Notes: a model not told the origin generated them from the sequence alone. Counted from the stretch's first letter, positions 11,357-23,760 are shown. The stretch is 64,000 nucleotides of DNA from Catonia carolina (GCA_035578175.1 JAQMRL010000001.1:241076538-241140537); one strand, 5' to 3'. Numbers and translations are program-made.

Positions 11357-13220
11357 CACTGGTCTGCAAAAAAAAAGAAAATTTTTTCCCCTTGGACTTT
11401 GATGGGTGATTGTAATGTATTTTGACCTCCTGAATCCAAATCTGACTTCCATTTCTCTCCATCACCCACCGTTTTTGAGGGGCGCTCCCCCCCTGAAATT
11501 CTCGAAAAAATACCTAAAAGTGGTAATTTCTAATAAAACGCGGGGCGTGGGGAGATTTTAAGTACTCCATCCTCCAAAGGAAATGTTGTCTCAGTACATG
11601 CACATAGTATGCGTGGAGACCGAAGGGGGAGGCAAAGGGGAGGTTAGTTTAGAGGCGTAGCAAGTGATAAGCTTAGCGAGATGAAACGTTTTCAGTACAT
11701 TTTTTTACGCCCAGAGCCTCATCTCGTCACACAAGAGGAGCTTAATCTCATCCAGGATTAAAATCTCCTAAAAACTAAACCCCAACTGCTCGGATCTCGG
11801 ATTCAGCAGTAGAAACTCTTGGAAAAAGATGTGAACATTTTTTTTATAGAGCCCGGCAAGCTACGTGTAAACAATTTTTTTTCGGAGGACTGCGACTCAG
11901 TTTACTACGATAATGTAAATGGATTAGTGATTAAACTTAACATGCCAGATGTTCCAGAAAATTGGTACTTTTTCATCGACTCATTAAAAACCAGTTTAAA
12001 AGCTGTTCTGTTGGCAAATGGTGATGATTTGCTCTCAGTTCCAGTTGCATACGCGGTCAATATGAAAGAGACATACAAAAATATCAGCCGTATCCTTGAA
12101 ACAATTGGTTACAAAGATCATCCCTGGAAACTCTGTGCTGATTTTAAGGTTGTGACTTTACCTACGGGACTTCAATCGGGATACACTAAACACTGTTGCT
12201 TTCTGTGTGAGTGGGATAGTCAAGCCAGTGATAAACATTATACCGTTCGAAATTGGCACTTGTGCAAAAGTTTAATACCCGGTCAAAATAATTTTACCAA
12301 TGAGCTTTTGGTCCCAAGTGAAAATATATTTTTTCCTCCTTTGCATATCAAACTTGGTTTGATTAAACAGTTTGTGAAAGCTTTTGATAAAACAGGAGAC
12401 GGTTTCCAGTATTTGAAGAACAAATTTCCACGTTTGAGTGAAGCAAAAATTAAAGAGGGAATTTTCGTCGGACCACAAATTAGAGAGCTTTTTATTGATT
12501 TAGTGTTCGTCGGTCACTTAAATCGAAAAGAAAAAAGAGCTTGGGCTGCATTTAAGGACATGTGTGAAAATCTTTTAGGAAGTAACAAAAGTGAAAATTA
12601 TGTTGAACACATTGAAGAATTGCTATCTGCATACGAGTTGATGGGTCGCAACATGTCATTAAAATTGCACAATTTACACGCTCATTTGGCCTTTTTCCCA
12701 GAAAACTTGGGAGCAGTTTCTAATGAACAGGGAGAAAGGTTTCATTAAGACAGTGCACGCTTCGAAAAACGGTTCTCTGGGAAGTGTAACTCAAGTATGT
12801 TAGCAGACTACTGCTGGTCACTCATGCGTGAAACTCCCAGAGATTAGTACAAGAGAAAAGCTACCTCCAAGTAAAACCACTCTCTTCAAGTATGTGTGTC
12901 CGATGACAAATATCTTGAACCATAAACAATGTAAGTAAAAAAGCACAAAATGTATCAATACATCAATACTCTCTTATTGTACTCTTTCAGTGTTAGGTAG
13001 GCTTTGAAGAACCATAAAAACGTGATACAACTGCACAATATCATATCATAGCTACACCAGCCTGATAAAAAGTTGAAATTTCCCGAAAAAGGGGGAGTGG
13101 CCTGCCCCCTAAAAATGGTGGGTGATGGAGCAAAACGGAGGTCAGATTCGGATTCAGGGGGTCAAAATACATGAAGATCACCTATTAAAGTTCAAGGGGA
13201 ATTTTTGATGCAGACCGGTG
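11357..13220 (+). mobile_element. DNA transposon copy A, CACTGG termini
   Basis: The ends are long imperfect inverted repeats beginning CACTGGTCTGCA and (reverse strand) CACCGGTCTGCA, continuing through TGACCTCCTGAATCC and CCATCACCCACC for about 170 bp. TTA flanks both sides (11354-11356 and 13221-13223), a 3-bp target duplication. It encodes one protein (listed next). CACTG ends with a 3-bp duplication suggest the CMC/Chapaev group, but this is only inference. A second copy, inverted, is at 25503-27395. Confidence 0.75.
11681..12847 (+). pseudogene. Transposon-borne protein of an arthropod-wide family, three nonsense codons
   Basis: From ATG at 11681 one frame runs 389 codons to TAG at 12845. 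It is interrupted only by stops at 11759, 11810 and 12746. Conserved stretches include PEPHLVTQEEL, WYFFIDSLKTSLKAVLLANG, LQSGYTKHCCFLCEWDS, PPLHIKLGLIKQFVKA, SEAKIKEGIFVGPQIREL, FFPENLGAVSNEQGERFH and MLADYCWSLMRE. I recognise this as a repetitive protein family frequent in arthropod and cnidarian genomes, without an assigned function as far as I know. Its place between TIRs makes it a transposase or transposon accessory protein. CCFLCEW may bind zinc. Copy B at 25.9-27.1 kb lacks the last of these stops, so the lesions arose independently after transposition. Confidence 0.8.
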
Positions 13221-13372
13221 TTATTAATGAACACAATTTATTTCATTAACCTTTATTCAAACTCATGTCCATCAATAGCTATGCACTGATAGGAACGAAA
13301 CAAAAATGAGTCATCAGCGTTTTTTAAAAATTGCCGAGGCATCAACAGCAGTTCCTCTTCAATCAGTCTCAT

Positions 13373-13672
13373 TTATTTATCGTCTGGCAATCTTGGAGGC
13401 CAGTCTATGAGGCCGCTGCCACGACCTATCCAACGGTTAGGAAGATTTTGGTTTAAAACCCATTTGGCTTCATTAGCATAATGTGGAGGAGCTCCATCAT
13501 GCTGGAAAAAAACGTCCTGCATCTCCACCTGACAAAGATGAGAAACTATATGATTAGTTAAAATTGATGTGTATTTGTCTCTAGTCACTGTTTGATGGGA
13601 TATGTCATACGATAAAACACCATCCTTGGTGACAGCAACCCACACTGTTATACCCTTTGATTTCAAGTTCAC
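13373..13672 (-). pseudogene. Mariner (DD41D-type) transposase fragment
   Basis: The ~100-residue minus-strand frame reads GITVWVAVTKDG near its start, then FFQHDGAPPHYANEAKWVL and LPNRWIGRGSGLIDWPPR. FQHDGAPPH carries the second catalytic Asp, and RWIGRGS-WPPRSPD is the signature before the third, which here is disrupted (WPPRLPDDK then stop). The N-terminal helix-turn-helix half is gone. It is the internal remnant of the mariner spanning 11101-13860. Confidence 0.8.
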
Positions 13673-13864
13673 TTCGTGTAAGATATATTTGTGTGTTACA
13701 ATAATGACAATTATGTCTGTTTACAGATCCTGAAAATGAAACTCGAGGCTACTTTTTTTACATATCTATATATTACAACTGTAAAGTTTCCAGTCTGTAG
13801 AGTGTGCGATACGTCTGGCATATTAATTCAAAAATAGCAATCTCTTCGTGGGCCACCCGGTATA

Positions 13865-14830
13865 AGTTATTTTATATTTTATAGAGGAAGACTATATATG
13901 GCAATATACTTGTACAGCATATGTATAGGTCTCACGTACTGATTTTGATACCTGAATTACGACAGTAGTTCCTGTTAATAAAATTCCTTAGAAAAAAAAC
14001 ACTGAAGGTATCGAACTATTTTTATTTCAGCTTGTTCAATTTAATTTCGCACACTCGCCTGGTGGGGCTAGTGGTAAAGTCGTCACCTACTTTATCACTC
14101 AATTCAGGAAGATTAATTTTATTGACAATCAAAATTTGTGTTACAGTACTAAAATATATTTTTGTTAACAAATGCTAACATACAGTTCATAGTTATCAAG
14201 TACACTCATGAAATTACTAACATATATGGTTTATGTAATTCAAATCTTTTATTCTTGAAGTTTTTAAAGTTTTGTCATTTTTAGTTTGTGAAAAAGCTAA
14301 ATTATATTTCAATTACTCACTGAAAAAAATTTATAGTAAAGAATTGTACCGTAAAATTTAAGTAGATTCTCTAATAAACCAATTTTATTTTACTAGTTTT
14401 TCAAATTTTATATATTATTTCAGTTAATTTTTACTGTTGGAAGTATAGTATAATGTATGTTTTAAATACGTACCTTGGTCAGTAAAATATTTTCAATGTA
14501 AATGAGTAGGCTATTTAAATAATTGTAACACAAACAGTCGAAGTGACCTTAAGACAACCTACAAGTTTTCGTGAAAATCGATTCATCCCTTTTGCGTGTG
14601 CTCCGATAGACAGGCGGACATAAATTTTATGAGATTTTAAAGTTTTTACAGCATTCACATTTTATGGTGACAAATTTTATAACTCAAATAAAACGTATGT
14701 AAAACATGCAAGTGTTTTCTCTATGAAAACAATTACAAATTGTTTTTTTTTCAATTGTACACAAAATGAAAAACTAATTCAATGAAAAACTAATACAAAA
14801 ACTGTTGTAAGGATAATAACTCAAATTATT
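13865..14830. other. AT-rich stretch with a short SINE A head-like fragment
   Basis: At 14054-14090 the phrase GGCTAGTGGTAAAGTCGTCACC matches the box A region of SINE family A and then diverges, so only a scrap remains. At 14560-14620 a phrase with GAAAATCGATTCATCCCTTT and GACAGGCGGACATA resembles insect LINE 3' tails. Nothing else is recognised. Confidence 0.4.
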
Positions 14831-14835
14831 CCTGT

Positions 14836-15070
14836 TTTCCGCTCGTCATATTCCTTTATTTTATTTAAGAGACGGTGTATGGCTTACACTGTAATGAGAA
14901 ATGTATTATGTATCAACTTTAATCAGGAATCGAAGCCGGTAATTGTAGCAGAATTCGGCTTTTCCCCGAGTCATATTACTTTATTTTAATTAAGACTCGA
15001 CGTGTGGCTTACGCCACACGATGTGTGGTAAGAAATATATTATGCATCAACTTTAATCAGTAATCGAAGC
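14836..15070. repeat. Imperfect tandem duplication, ~125-bp unit
   Basis: Two copies share CATATTACTTTATTTTAATTAA-type sequence, TGTGGCTTAC, ATGTATTATG-ATCAACTTTAATCAG and AATCGAAGC. They start near 14838 and 14963. The second ends just before the mariner at 15094. The second copy also contains the inverted pair CGTGTGGCTTACGCCACACG. Confidence 0.7.
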
Positions 15071-15093
15071 TCGGATCACTATTGTATAAGATA

Positions 15094-16041
15094 CACACGA
15101 GGTACATAACTAATGCACACAGGCTTGTAGAACGCGAACAAAATGAACTTCAGAAGCGCGCTTGTTGGCATTTGGAAATACTATTTCTCCTGTATAGGCT
15201 TGCGCAGTCTGAAACCGTTGCGTTCATCCAGTTTGTATTGAGTAGTGGAAGTATGGTTTCTTGTTCTGGTGCTATGTCAACACGTTTAAAGAATGTGCTG
15301 TTATTGAATTTACCACGACAAAGGAGACGACTCTCTTTTGAATATTGTGACGGGGGACGAGTTATGGGTTCATCATTACGACCCCAAAGATAAAAGGCAG
15401 AGTGCTGAATATCGTCATCCACATTCTCCCAATGTGAAAAAGTTCAGAACACAACCATCCGCAAAACACTTCTTTTGACTGTGTTTTGGGATGCTCTCCG
15501 AGTTTATGTAGCTGATTACCAGGAACGAGGGGCAATGGTAAATTCTACTCAGTACATACAGATTCTAAAACAACTCCGACGTCGTTTTTCATGTTATAGG
15601 CAGCCTGGCGCTAATAATCTTGCAGCATGACAATGCTCTTCCACACACTTTGCATGTAACTAATGAGGCTCTGAGAAACGTGAAGTTTAAACCTATTTCA
15701 CACCCTCCTTGTACCCCCATCTCGTACCTTGCGATTTTAATTTTTTTCCTCTACTCAAGAGAGACCTTAAGTGTAATCATTACAACTCAGACAATGAGGT
15801 GAAGGCAGCTATTGCGTCCTAGATTTGGGAAAAGTCGGAAGAACTTTTCAGTAACGGAATAAAAAAACTTGTTTTACGTTGAGAGAAATGTGTAATGCTT
15901 AAAGATGACTATGTTGAAAAATAAATATATGATTTTGAAGGTTAGGAGTTTTACTTTAAGTTATTTTTTACCCCATCTTGCTGTTTGTTTTTGTTCGCAT
16001 TCTACAAGCATGTGTGCATTAGTTATCAGCCCACCCTCGTA
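15094..16041 (+). mobile_element. Mariner element with TIRs, DD34D-type remnant
   Basis: The left end contains CATAACTAATGCACACAGG and CTTGTAGAACGCGAACAAAA. The right end holds the reverse complement (TTTTGTTCGCATTCTACAAG, TGTGTGCATTAGTTAT). TA dinucleotides flank both ends. It encloses the transposase pseudogene at 15320-15930. At ~950 bp it is shorter than an intact mariner (~1.3 kb) because the 5' half of the gene is deleted. Confidence 0.75.
15320..15930 (+). pseudogene. Mariner transposase, decayed catalytic half
   Basis: Through several frameshifts one reads VTGDELWVHHYDPKDKRQS (first catalytic Asp), EYRHPHSPNVKKFRTQPS, VADYQERGAMVNSTQYIQIL and QHDNALPHTLHVTNEAL (second Asp), then HPPCTP where PDLxPCD should follow. 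The third Asp motif is lost. DETWVHHYDPK and QHDNARPH are mariner-type DDE/D transposase signatures. The N-terminal DNA-binding region is not recognisable. Confidence 0.75.
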
Positions 16042-16044
16042 TAG

Positions 16045-17480
16045 GTGCTAATGAAAAATTTAAAACTGTTTTATTTTGTGTTATTATAGTTTATATGTTA
16101 CAAGAAACATACCAAGGAAAACCTCTTTGTATTTTTCTAAGGTTTACATCGAGAATAGTCATAATTCGTGTTGGAAGTATTTAATAACAATGGTTGAGGC
16201 AAATGGTGAGGGTATCGATAGATAGACAGAGAGAATGATGGACTTGAGACCGATAGAATTGTACATTGGGTGGAAAGTCTTTAAATCGATGGTTGGATTT
16301 TGTTAAAAAATTTGTGGGTAAGATAATTTCAACTAGTACAATTTCGATTCTCGTGATAGTGGCTGGAGAGGCCAGAAATGAACTAATAAAGGGCGCAGAA
16401 GGTAAATTATCAGATTCGTTTATTAAGTTACTTAAAGGTTGATAGAGCATTGTGATTTGGAACCAATAAAACTTTTTCAACAATATGATATGGAAAAATA
16501 TTTTATTTCAAAAATTTATTATTCTAGGAAGACAGTTGATTTTTTAAACAATCCTTATAAGCACATTTTTGTATTTTTTCACATATTTGTATGATTGTTA
16601 TTTTGTCAGCCACTGGCTAATAATATTACTGATGGAACCTTTAAACAGGCATTGCCTTAGAAGCCTTGTTTTTTCCTTAAATAAAATAGTGGAATTAGCT
16701 TGTAATCTTTTTTTTATTTTTTATTCAGAATTAATTATGATTATTTCATTGTTTACAATAAGAATCTCTTTTATTTTTATCTTCTATGTTTTATTTTTAT
16801 GTTTTTAATGTATATTTCTACAACATGTGAAATAAATTTTCTTATTCTTATTCTTATATTATACTGTCGTAAAAGAGTTACTAATTAGTAAAATATTGTA
16901 TTAATTACATCTTTAAATGACATATCTGGTAGAGGAGAAAATAATTTTTTATTATTACTAACCATATGTTTGATATAATTTTACTAAATAAATACATTAT
17001 ACAATCAAATTTTAATTAAGTAACCACCTAATAGACCGAAAAATTGTGTTTTTAGTGGTGGTTTTTAAATAAAGTTGAAACTAAGATGAAGATATTTTTA
17101 TCAATATTTTAGGCGCATTGCCCACGAAAATTTGCAAAAGGTGAAATTTCAGTTGTTAAAAAATATAGTTTAAATTTAAATAATTTTAAAACTTAATGTC
17201 AACTGTTCTATTAGTATAAACTATCTAGTTTTCAGGTGATGTCAAACAATACTACAATTAAGTAAAATTTTTAGTACAGCCTACATTGTTTGTTAAATAT
17301 AAATAGTATAAATAAATTCAGTAAAAGTATACGTTTTTAGTATACGTACTAAGTTTAGAATTAAACTTAGTTTTATAGTAGTGAATTTATAATTATTATT
17401 ACATTAATGTTTTGCACTTTATACAGATTTTTCAAGGAGATTAGTTTTAATATAAGCTGCCAATTTTTACTATTAAATGA
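16045..17480. other. AT-rich stretch, possible LINE tail with (TTCTTA)n
   Basis: No gene is supported. At 16828-16856 GAAATAAATTTTCTTATTCTTATTCTTA looks, in its two halves, like a polyadenylation signal plus a short TTCTTA microsatellite, as seen at 3' ends of some LINEs. The reading frames upstream of it have no recognisable motif. Confidence 0.35.
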
Positions 17481-17489
17481 AGATATTAG

Positions 17490-17780
17490 GTATTGAAAGG
17501 ATGAATAAGTAACAATATTTGGGAACGATATTGAATAAGGAAAATGATCAATCAGCCGAGTTAGATTAGAGAATAAAGATGGCGATAACAGAATTTAACA
17601 GAAAGAGGAATTTACTGGTACAAAGGAGTCTTAATAGCGAATTGAGAGTCAGATGGTAAGATGTTATATATTTTCAATTAGTACGACAGAAGCTTTGATT
17701 TATAAAAAATAATCTTTAGAAGGTTGGACTCCTTCGAACTCTGAGCATATATGTTAAGACATGGGCTGAGTACATAGACA
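17490..17780 (+). pseudogene. LINE reverse transcriptase scrap
   Basis: YLGTILNKENDQSAEL, then IAMAKTAF-like AITEFNRKRNLL, RSLNSELRVRW and LEGWTPSNSEH match the F-YLGS-L ... RI-A--AF--KK-LL ... L----R order downstream of the YADD box. Several stops are present and the piece is short. It is very old. Confidence 0.5.
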
Positions 17781-17789
17781 TGGACTGTT

Positions 17790-18590
17790 AGTAAAAAGTC
17801 AAAATTTTCAAATAATGAATAAAAAGAGGTTTTTACCATTAAAAAATAAAAATTTTAATACTTTGGTCACGATATGAACTTTTACGGTTATTTATGCAGG
17901 GCTAGAAATGAATTGGGAAAAGAATTCCATGTATGAGGAACTTGTGAGATTGGATCCACTGCTCGTTGATTAAATTTTATTAAAAGATAAATCCAAAGTC
18001 CTCTTTGCCATGATGGCTTCCAATCACCGATTTGAGTTGGCTTTATAATAAGAAATTAAGATATTGAGCTGTGAATTCCATTATAAACTCATGCACTGCA
18101 GTATATATAAAAGTCTTAAAAAAAATTTGGTGTGAACCACTTACCCGAATTTCTCTTGCCAATGTAGGTAATGAACAATTCCTATGTTCAAACATGAGTA
18201 AACAATATATAATGAAAAACATAACTTAATTTTAATTTTATGACTGAATCACGCAAAATGAAAATCAACCTCTATAGAACTTAAAAATCAGTAATCCTCT
18301 AAAACTAGGTTATGTAGAGAAAAATGCTTGAAATAAAGGTTTTAGGTTTTCTAATTTCCTATAAATTTGATTACATACAATTCTATCGTAAAATGGATAC
18401 TAAGGCGGAAATCTTAAAAAAATCCGATATTTTTATAGATTTCATGAGAGAAACAGAAAATCACTAATTACCGCTAAACTAAGCGTTATCCAAGAAAATC
18501 AATTCAAATAAAAGTTGTAAGTTTTTAAATATTCTACAACTTTGATTAAACACACTTCTGTACTAAAATGCATATTAAAGCCGCAATATT
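17790..18590. other. AT-rich stretch, nothing recognised
   Basis: Only short frames. No repeat, RNA gene or exon identified. Confidence 0.35.
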
Positions 18591-18599
18591 AAAAAAAAA

Positions 18600-19015
18600 C
18601 AATTTTTTTTTACAAGAACTTCCTCAAGAACTTCAGCAGACATGGCGCTTATCCTGTCTTGTAGAGCATAAAAAATATATTAAATGAGGCGATTAAAAAA
18701 ATTCGTAGGAGCCGTTTTAGAGAAAATCGAAAAAAGTGAAAAAGTATAGGAATAAACTACTACTTCCGGTTGATCGATTTTGATGAAAATTTTCGTGTCA
18801 GGTCCTCTACAGGTACCTAATTTAAGTTCCAAGCTTTAACTTCGTACAATATTCCGTTCTTGAGATTTTTGTTTACATAATTTTGCTTCGCGCACACATA
18901 ATACCAATTGCTAAAAACATGCTTTTTGGGGTTCATGGGGACTGAAAACGTGTATATCCGGTGAAAACTCGATTTCGAAAAATCTACATGAAAACAATGC
19001 TTTCCTTACGTATAT
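18600..19015 (+). repeat. Dispersed repeat of unknown type (copy also at 41.1 kb)
   Basis: The phrase GTATATCCGGTGAAAACTCG followed by ATTTCGAAAAATC and CATGAAAACAATGCTTTCC (about 18950-19010) recurs inverted at 41101-41190. The preceding 300 bp (TCCGGTTGATCGATTTTGATG, ATTCCGTTCTTGAGATTTT) has the look of a non-coding transposon region, but I cannot name it. Confidence 0.5.
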
Positions 19016-19534
19016 AATTATTCAAACAGGGCAAAAAAAAGTAAAAAATAAAATCAGTTCTTTAAAAAAATGGTTGTAAACAGGAGTGGTCGCTAAATAA
19101 AGACGAAATGGTAAGCGAGGTTTACCTGTACTTAAAAACATAAAACTATGAAATAGACTTTTATTGACACAATTCAGGTTATTCATTTGGTAGGGTTATT
19201 TGTGAAATAATCCACAGAACGAAATGCTTAAAGAATTAATATTGTATTGTAAAACAATGAATACAGTATTACATAAGTTAATTACTGACTTGTGAAAAGT
19301 ATAATAGTTTTTGTTTGAATCACTTGTATTAATAACTCTTTTATTGACAGCTATATTATGAAACAGAAATGGTTATTTTCTGCATCAAATTATATGTGTA
19401 CGAATGATTCTTTTTAATCCAATCTTTTATTTGAAATACAAAGGAATGAAAATAATTAACCATAGAAAATTAAATAATCATGTTAACCGTGTTGTTTTAA
19501 GGTAAGAATTCTTATTTTGTTTTAGTCCCTAATG

Positions 19535-20010
19535 TGTACACGTTGCAATCTGTTGAATTTAAGAACAATAAGCAATTTCATGACTCAATGAGATGTGGAT
19601 GGATGATATTTGTATTACGTGTCTTTGTACATACTCAGGCCGACTATTCCTGAGAGAGTATGAATCTAACATATCCTTGAGGTTATAATGGTCAAAAGAA
19701 AGTAACCGGGACCCCGGCTTCGTTCCTGGTCAGGTCTGGCGTTTTTCAATTGCTCATTTTCATATAACATTATTCTTCACCATCTGCATTAGCAGAAATT
19801 GCAAAACTGTCAAACGTAAAACCGAAAAAAGTAAGTTAAAACAAAATGGCCTATCATTTCTAGCATATTGAATTTGTTGTGATAACACAAGCTCAGGTCA
19901 CTTGTGAAGCCAAGGTTCAAATCAATTGAACCTTAACGATAAAACTACACCGGTAAACACTGCCTATTATTCAAATCCATATAAAAAACTAAAATTATAC
20001 AACTGGAGGC
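19535..20010 (-). repeat. SINE family A copy, split by a SINE B insertion
   Basis: The minus-strand family A body is recognised by CAGGCCGACTATTCCTGAGAGAGTA (two short blocks, 19637-19660), preceded by the terminal part with TTGCAATCTGTTGAATTTAAG. It resumes at about 19905 with GAACCTTAACGATAAAACTACACCGGTAAACACTGCC (again in pieces). Between them lies a family B element (19690-19885) in the opposite orientation. Confidence 0.65.
19695..19855 (+). repeat. SINE family B copy nested in SINE A
   Basis: TTCCTGGTCAGGTCTGGCGTT, ATTATTCTTCACCATCTGCA and AAACGTAAAACCGAA match the copy at 43697-43880. The B-box-like region of a tRNA-derived head is eroded. It interrupts a family A SINE, so family B was active later than that A copy. 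Confidence 0.6.
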
Positions 20011-20639
20011 TTCTATGTTACTAAATGTAAGCAGTATTTATATCTTTGTTTTTCATTTTTCTAATAAATTAAATTTATTTAACAAATGACCTATTTTCTC
20101 AGGAAGCATATAAGATACACAACTAAAATTTCTACAGGATCTTTAAGTTGCTAAATTCCATTTACGGATCCTCTTTAATAATTTTCTGACGAGTGGTTTT
20201 TTAAAAAAAATAAAACAGCCATTACTTTTTGTACATTTTTAAGCCTTGAAATAATTAAATTTTCTTTTACAAACTTTTATTTTTAAACAATTAATGACAA
20301 AAATAAGTAAGGAACTTGAACCCCACAAATTTTATTCCTATATCTGAAATAATGGGTCAAAAGTTGGAAAATTTAACATTTTAGCAGAATAGAGTTTCTA
20401 ATCTTACAGAAACTAAATATAAAACATCTAAATTTGTAAATAGTTTGAAAATCGGTCATAATTTTTTTGTTTTATTTGAGGAGTTTTTTCAAATTTCACC
20501 AAAACGACAAAAATTAACACAACTGAATAAATGTTTATAGTCTAATTGGTAGACATTTTTATCTTCCTTTATCACAGAAAAACTATATCTTTCTTTATTC
20601 TAAAACCGATCTGAACAAAGATTCCCACATTTACTGATC

Positions 20640-20930
20640 CGGTAAACCTAGAAATATACCTAAATTACAGTTTTATCAATCCAGAGCACTTCGAATTATG
20701 ACGTACTCCACTTGGTACATATGAAACGAGATTATTCACACTGACCTACAAGAACCTTACGTATTCGACACAATGAAACAATACTATCAACGTTTCACAA
20801 AAAATTAGCAAGAATAAATAAAATATTAAGGCGATTAGCTCAGTTAATTTATCGAGCAACCATTCAAGAAGGCTAAAGAAAGCTTGGAGCAGAGATTTTT
20901 GCTATTTTAGAATTTCAGATGACTATAAAT
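20640..20930 (+). pseudogene. Jockey-like LINE C-terminal remnant
   Basis: Nearly in one frame: KPRNIPKLQFYQSRALRIMT, then YSTWYI, NEIIHTDLQEPYVFDTMKQ, YYQRFHKKLARINKILRRLA and a final RKLGAEIFAIL. This matches the Jockey-clade C-terminus (compare KPSNIRKLQAFQSKLLRLIT ... LHDDLKITHIKD in the complete element at 36.1 kb). Stops and the lack of the RT core show a dead 5'-truncated copy. Confidence 0.65.
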
Positions 20931-20934
20931 CCAT

Positions 20935-22880
20935 CGTTAGGAGGTCTGCTTCCTCATGTCGTTCTTGTTATCATTTGTATCATCGTTATCATTAGTTCAT
21001 TTGTTATTGTAATACACTCTATAGAGACAAGTAAATAATAACTTTAAAAAAATTGAGAGGTTATAAAAATACAATAATTGTTCATAAAATAGTTATGTTT
21101 TGAGTATGTACAGTAGCCGAATAACAAAGTTTTAACTTGTAAATTGTTTTCCATTAAATCTTTAAATATAATTTCCATTCCGCGGTAAATATTAGGAATA
21201 ATTTCAATAATATTCTAACTTCTCAGTTGAAATTCATTTGCACAGTTTGTGAGTAAGATGGAAAATTATTAATAGAATTGGGAGAAGCCAAATTAGATTG
21301 TTTTACAGAAAAAAATTTAATCTGTTTGTAACAAACGCATAAACACGCACTTTATGATGATATTTTTAGTAGTATCATTAGAACACATATTGATAATATA
21401 AGGGATCATTTGAAATAAAAAATAAATTTAATTTAATTGATCAATAAAATGTTGTTATTTATTATTTTGGTAGAGAAGATGATTAATGTTTTAGATGTTT
21501 AGATTTTGTGTTTCATAATTAATATTTTGATACTAATGTACATATTTGGGTTACGTGGAATCGATTAGAGAAGATTCTGTGTCTATATTTACAACCATAA
21601 AGATTTGCCTGGTTAAGGTTTCTTGGTGTGCCGCCATTTTGATTGAGTAACCTCAAATTCTGTTATTTGTGGGTACTTATTACATAAAATTAAATAAGGC
21701 TTCCGGGTTTGTTTCCCGATCTGGTCTAACATGTCTTAATTTATGATTTTCATTGTCATAATGCCATTAATATACAAATTAGCCTGTCATTTAAATATCA
21801 TATTTAAAAAAAATCATATAATTTTTTTCTATTGTTATATCTCGAATTGTTGTTAAGTGTGCTGTGAAAAAACTGGTTCTGAATCCTTTTTAATGTGCTA
21901 ATTTTAATGTGAAATTTTGATTTCAATGAGTTTCGTAGAGTAAGTTGGGTATTAGGTTTTTCTACTGCTGCGTAAATGTAATTTAATTATCTAAATACCC
22001 ATCACATTTTATGTTGTGTAATACACTAATTTGAAACAAGGCTTTTACTACCTCCAAATTTCAACAATTTTTTCCGTTACACTACCAAAATTTAATATAC
22101 GTTCTTAATAATTCTCTTTCCAGTATCATATTATAGGCTAATATATTTTTATTTCATATACAATTAATTCCATAAGGAACGACTATTATTTAAATCTAAC
22201 GAAATGAAAAATAGGAATATTTTTATCTTTGATTTCTTTTCAATAAAAAAAATAAATAATTTAAAGTAATTTGTCGTTATGAAAAACATACTTCAAATTT
22301 TATATTTTTAGACTCTTCCGTGAATAATTGATTTTATCACTAACATGACACTTCGTGTTTTTTATCTAAACATATGTATCTAAAATCTTTTTTTTGTGAA
22401 TTTTAAAAACAATATGTTTTTTCTGAGAATTGTTTAATGTATGAAATTTTCAGAAATATTTTTTTATTATTAGGTATATAAATAGGTTATTTAATATATA
22501 AATGTATTCATTTGTATTAAAATATTTTTATGATGAAATAAATCTGTTAAAATATGAAATTTATTTTTTGGTTAAATGTATTCGTTATATGTTTTAATTG
22601 TTTATTCATTGGAACCCTATTCGAGAATTAATCCTAGAGTTTGTATAACATTGAAATCATCCTTTCAAAAGATTAAGGTAATTTGTCTTCTTTAATATAA
22701 GATTTCCGAAATTAATTTTATTTAAAAAGTTAAAAAATTCGTTTTTGATAATATTTTTTTATAATTTATTAATGAAAATATATTTAAAATTCATTGTATT
22801 GAAGGAATTACGTTAAAATCTACCGTGAAATTTTGTCTTAATCTCAACTTACCTTATTTTATTTTGTTAGGCAGGATGTT
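20935..22880. other. AT-rich stretch, nothing firm
   Basis: No gene is supported. At 21685-21735 the phrase TTCCGGGTTTGTTTCCCGAT followed by CTGGTC resembles the box B end of SINE family B but is too short to call. The rest is A/T-rich sequence with short frames. Confidence 0.35.
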
Positions 22881-22884
22881 GTTG

Positions 22885-23115
22885 AAAAAATAAGGGCGGA
22901 ATTTCACGTCTCCATCCACAAAAGGGCCGCGGTTGTATTAATGTACAACTATATCAATTTTATCAGTATATCAGCACTATATCGGACTAAAACGCCTGAA
23001 ATCTTGAAAACTGCAACCCGCAGGAGAAATGGCTGACCGCGGCTGCTACGAAAATCGATATTAAACCCGTAGGCGTTATAGGCATGCGTCTATCAATAAG
23101 TGCTGCTCATTGCGG
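22885..23115. other. Short GC-richer island
   Basis: Composition rises locally (GGGCCGCGGTTG, GGCTGACCGCGGCTGC). No frame with recognisable content and no shared repeat was found. It may be a promoter-like or transposon-derived fragment; nothing in the sequence decides this. Confidence 0.25.
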
Positions 23116-23760
23116 CGTTTTATTGAACTAAATAACAAATCTTTACCTGCAACGCAATGCTTACTTTCTCTCGAGCTTTCTCTCTCTTCCTCACCCGTAC
23201 TACAGTTACCATATTATTCATTCATAAGATATTTCATGGAATTATATCATTTACACTATACCGGATGTCAATCAAAAAATTCAAAATGTTTCCACAATTA
23301 CGGCGTGCTAAATAATATGAAATCGATTTTCCTTCAACATTACTATCTATAATATCAAACGCTATTTAATTTTTTAAATTGTTCCCAAATACATTAATTT
23401 ATTTTACTTTCATTTAATAACCCGATTAATAAATCTGTTTTCTGTAGTCTATAATCTATAATCTGTAATATATAAAATAGTCTATAATCTGTAGTCAATA
23501 AATTTTCCTATAAAACTAAACATTACTTTTCACATAGTTTAAAAGTTTTCTTTTTGGCGTTTAGAACGTAAATGTTGAATTTTATGCGAAAACTTTCCCA
23601 AAATAATATGTTTTAACTTTTTCAACATTTCTGATTTTTTGATTTAAGGTAAAGTTTAATGAGGTGCTTAATTAAACACTTAAACAGCTAAAGAGCTGTT
23701 TAATATTGATTTATCGTGTATCATTAATATTAAAGTTATTGTTTAACATACCAATCTAAT

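Larger units (their letters stand above)
11101..13860 (-). mobile_element. Mariner-family element (DD41D type) carrying a nested transposon
   Basis: The left end (11101, after TA) and the right end (13860, before TA) are long inverted copies sharing GCTATTTTTGAATTAATATG, CGTATCGCACACTC and GACTGGAAACTTTA, for over 120 bp. Between them lie a minus-strand transposase remnant at 13373-13672 and, inserted at 11357-13220, a complete second DNA transposon. Without the insert the mariner is about 900 bp, so it is internally deleted. A related fragment with the same ACCGGGTGGC terminus lies at 46.2-46.7 kb. Confidence 0.75.

Noticed and set aside
16181..16808. Frames of 79-100 codons on both strands
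   Set aside because: Compositionally AT-rich chance openings; only the LINE-like (TTCTTA)n tail after them is suggestive.
20460..20510. TTTTATTTGAGGAGTTTTTTC similar to the left end of the 30.4 kb transposon
   Set aside because: No partner end or subterminal motif nearby; may be a solo fragment or coincidence.
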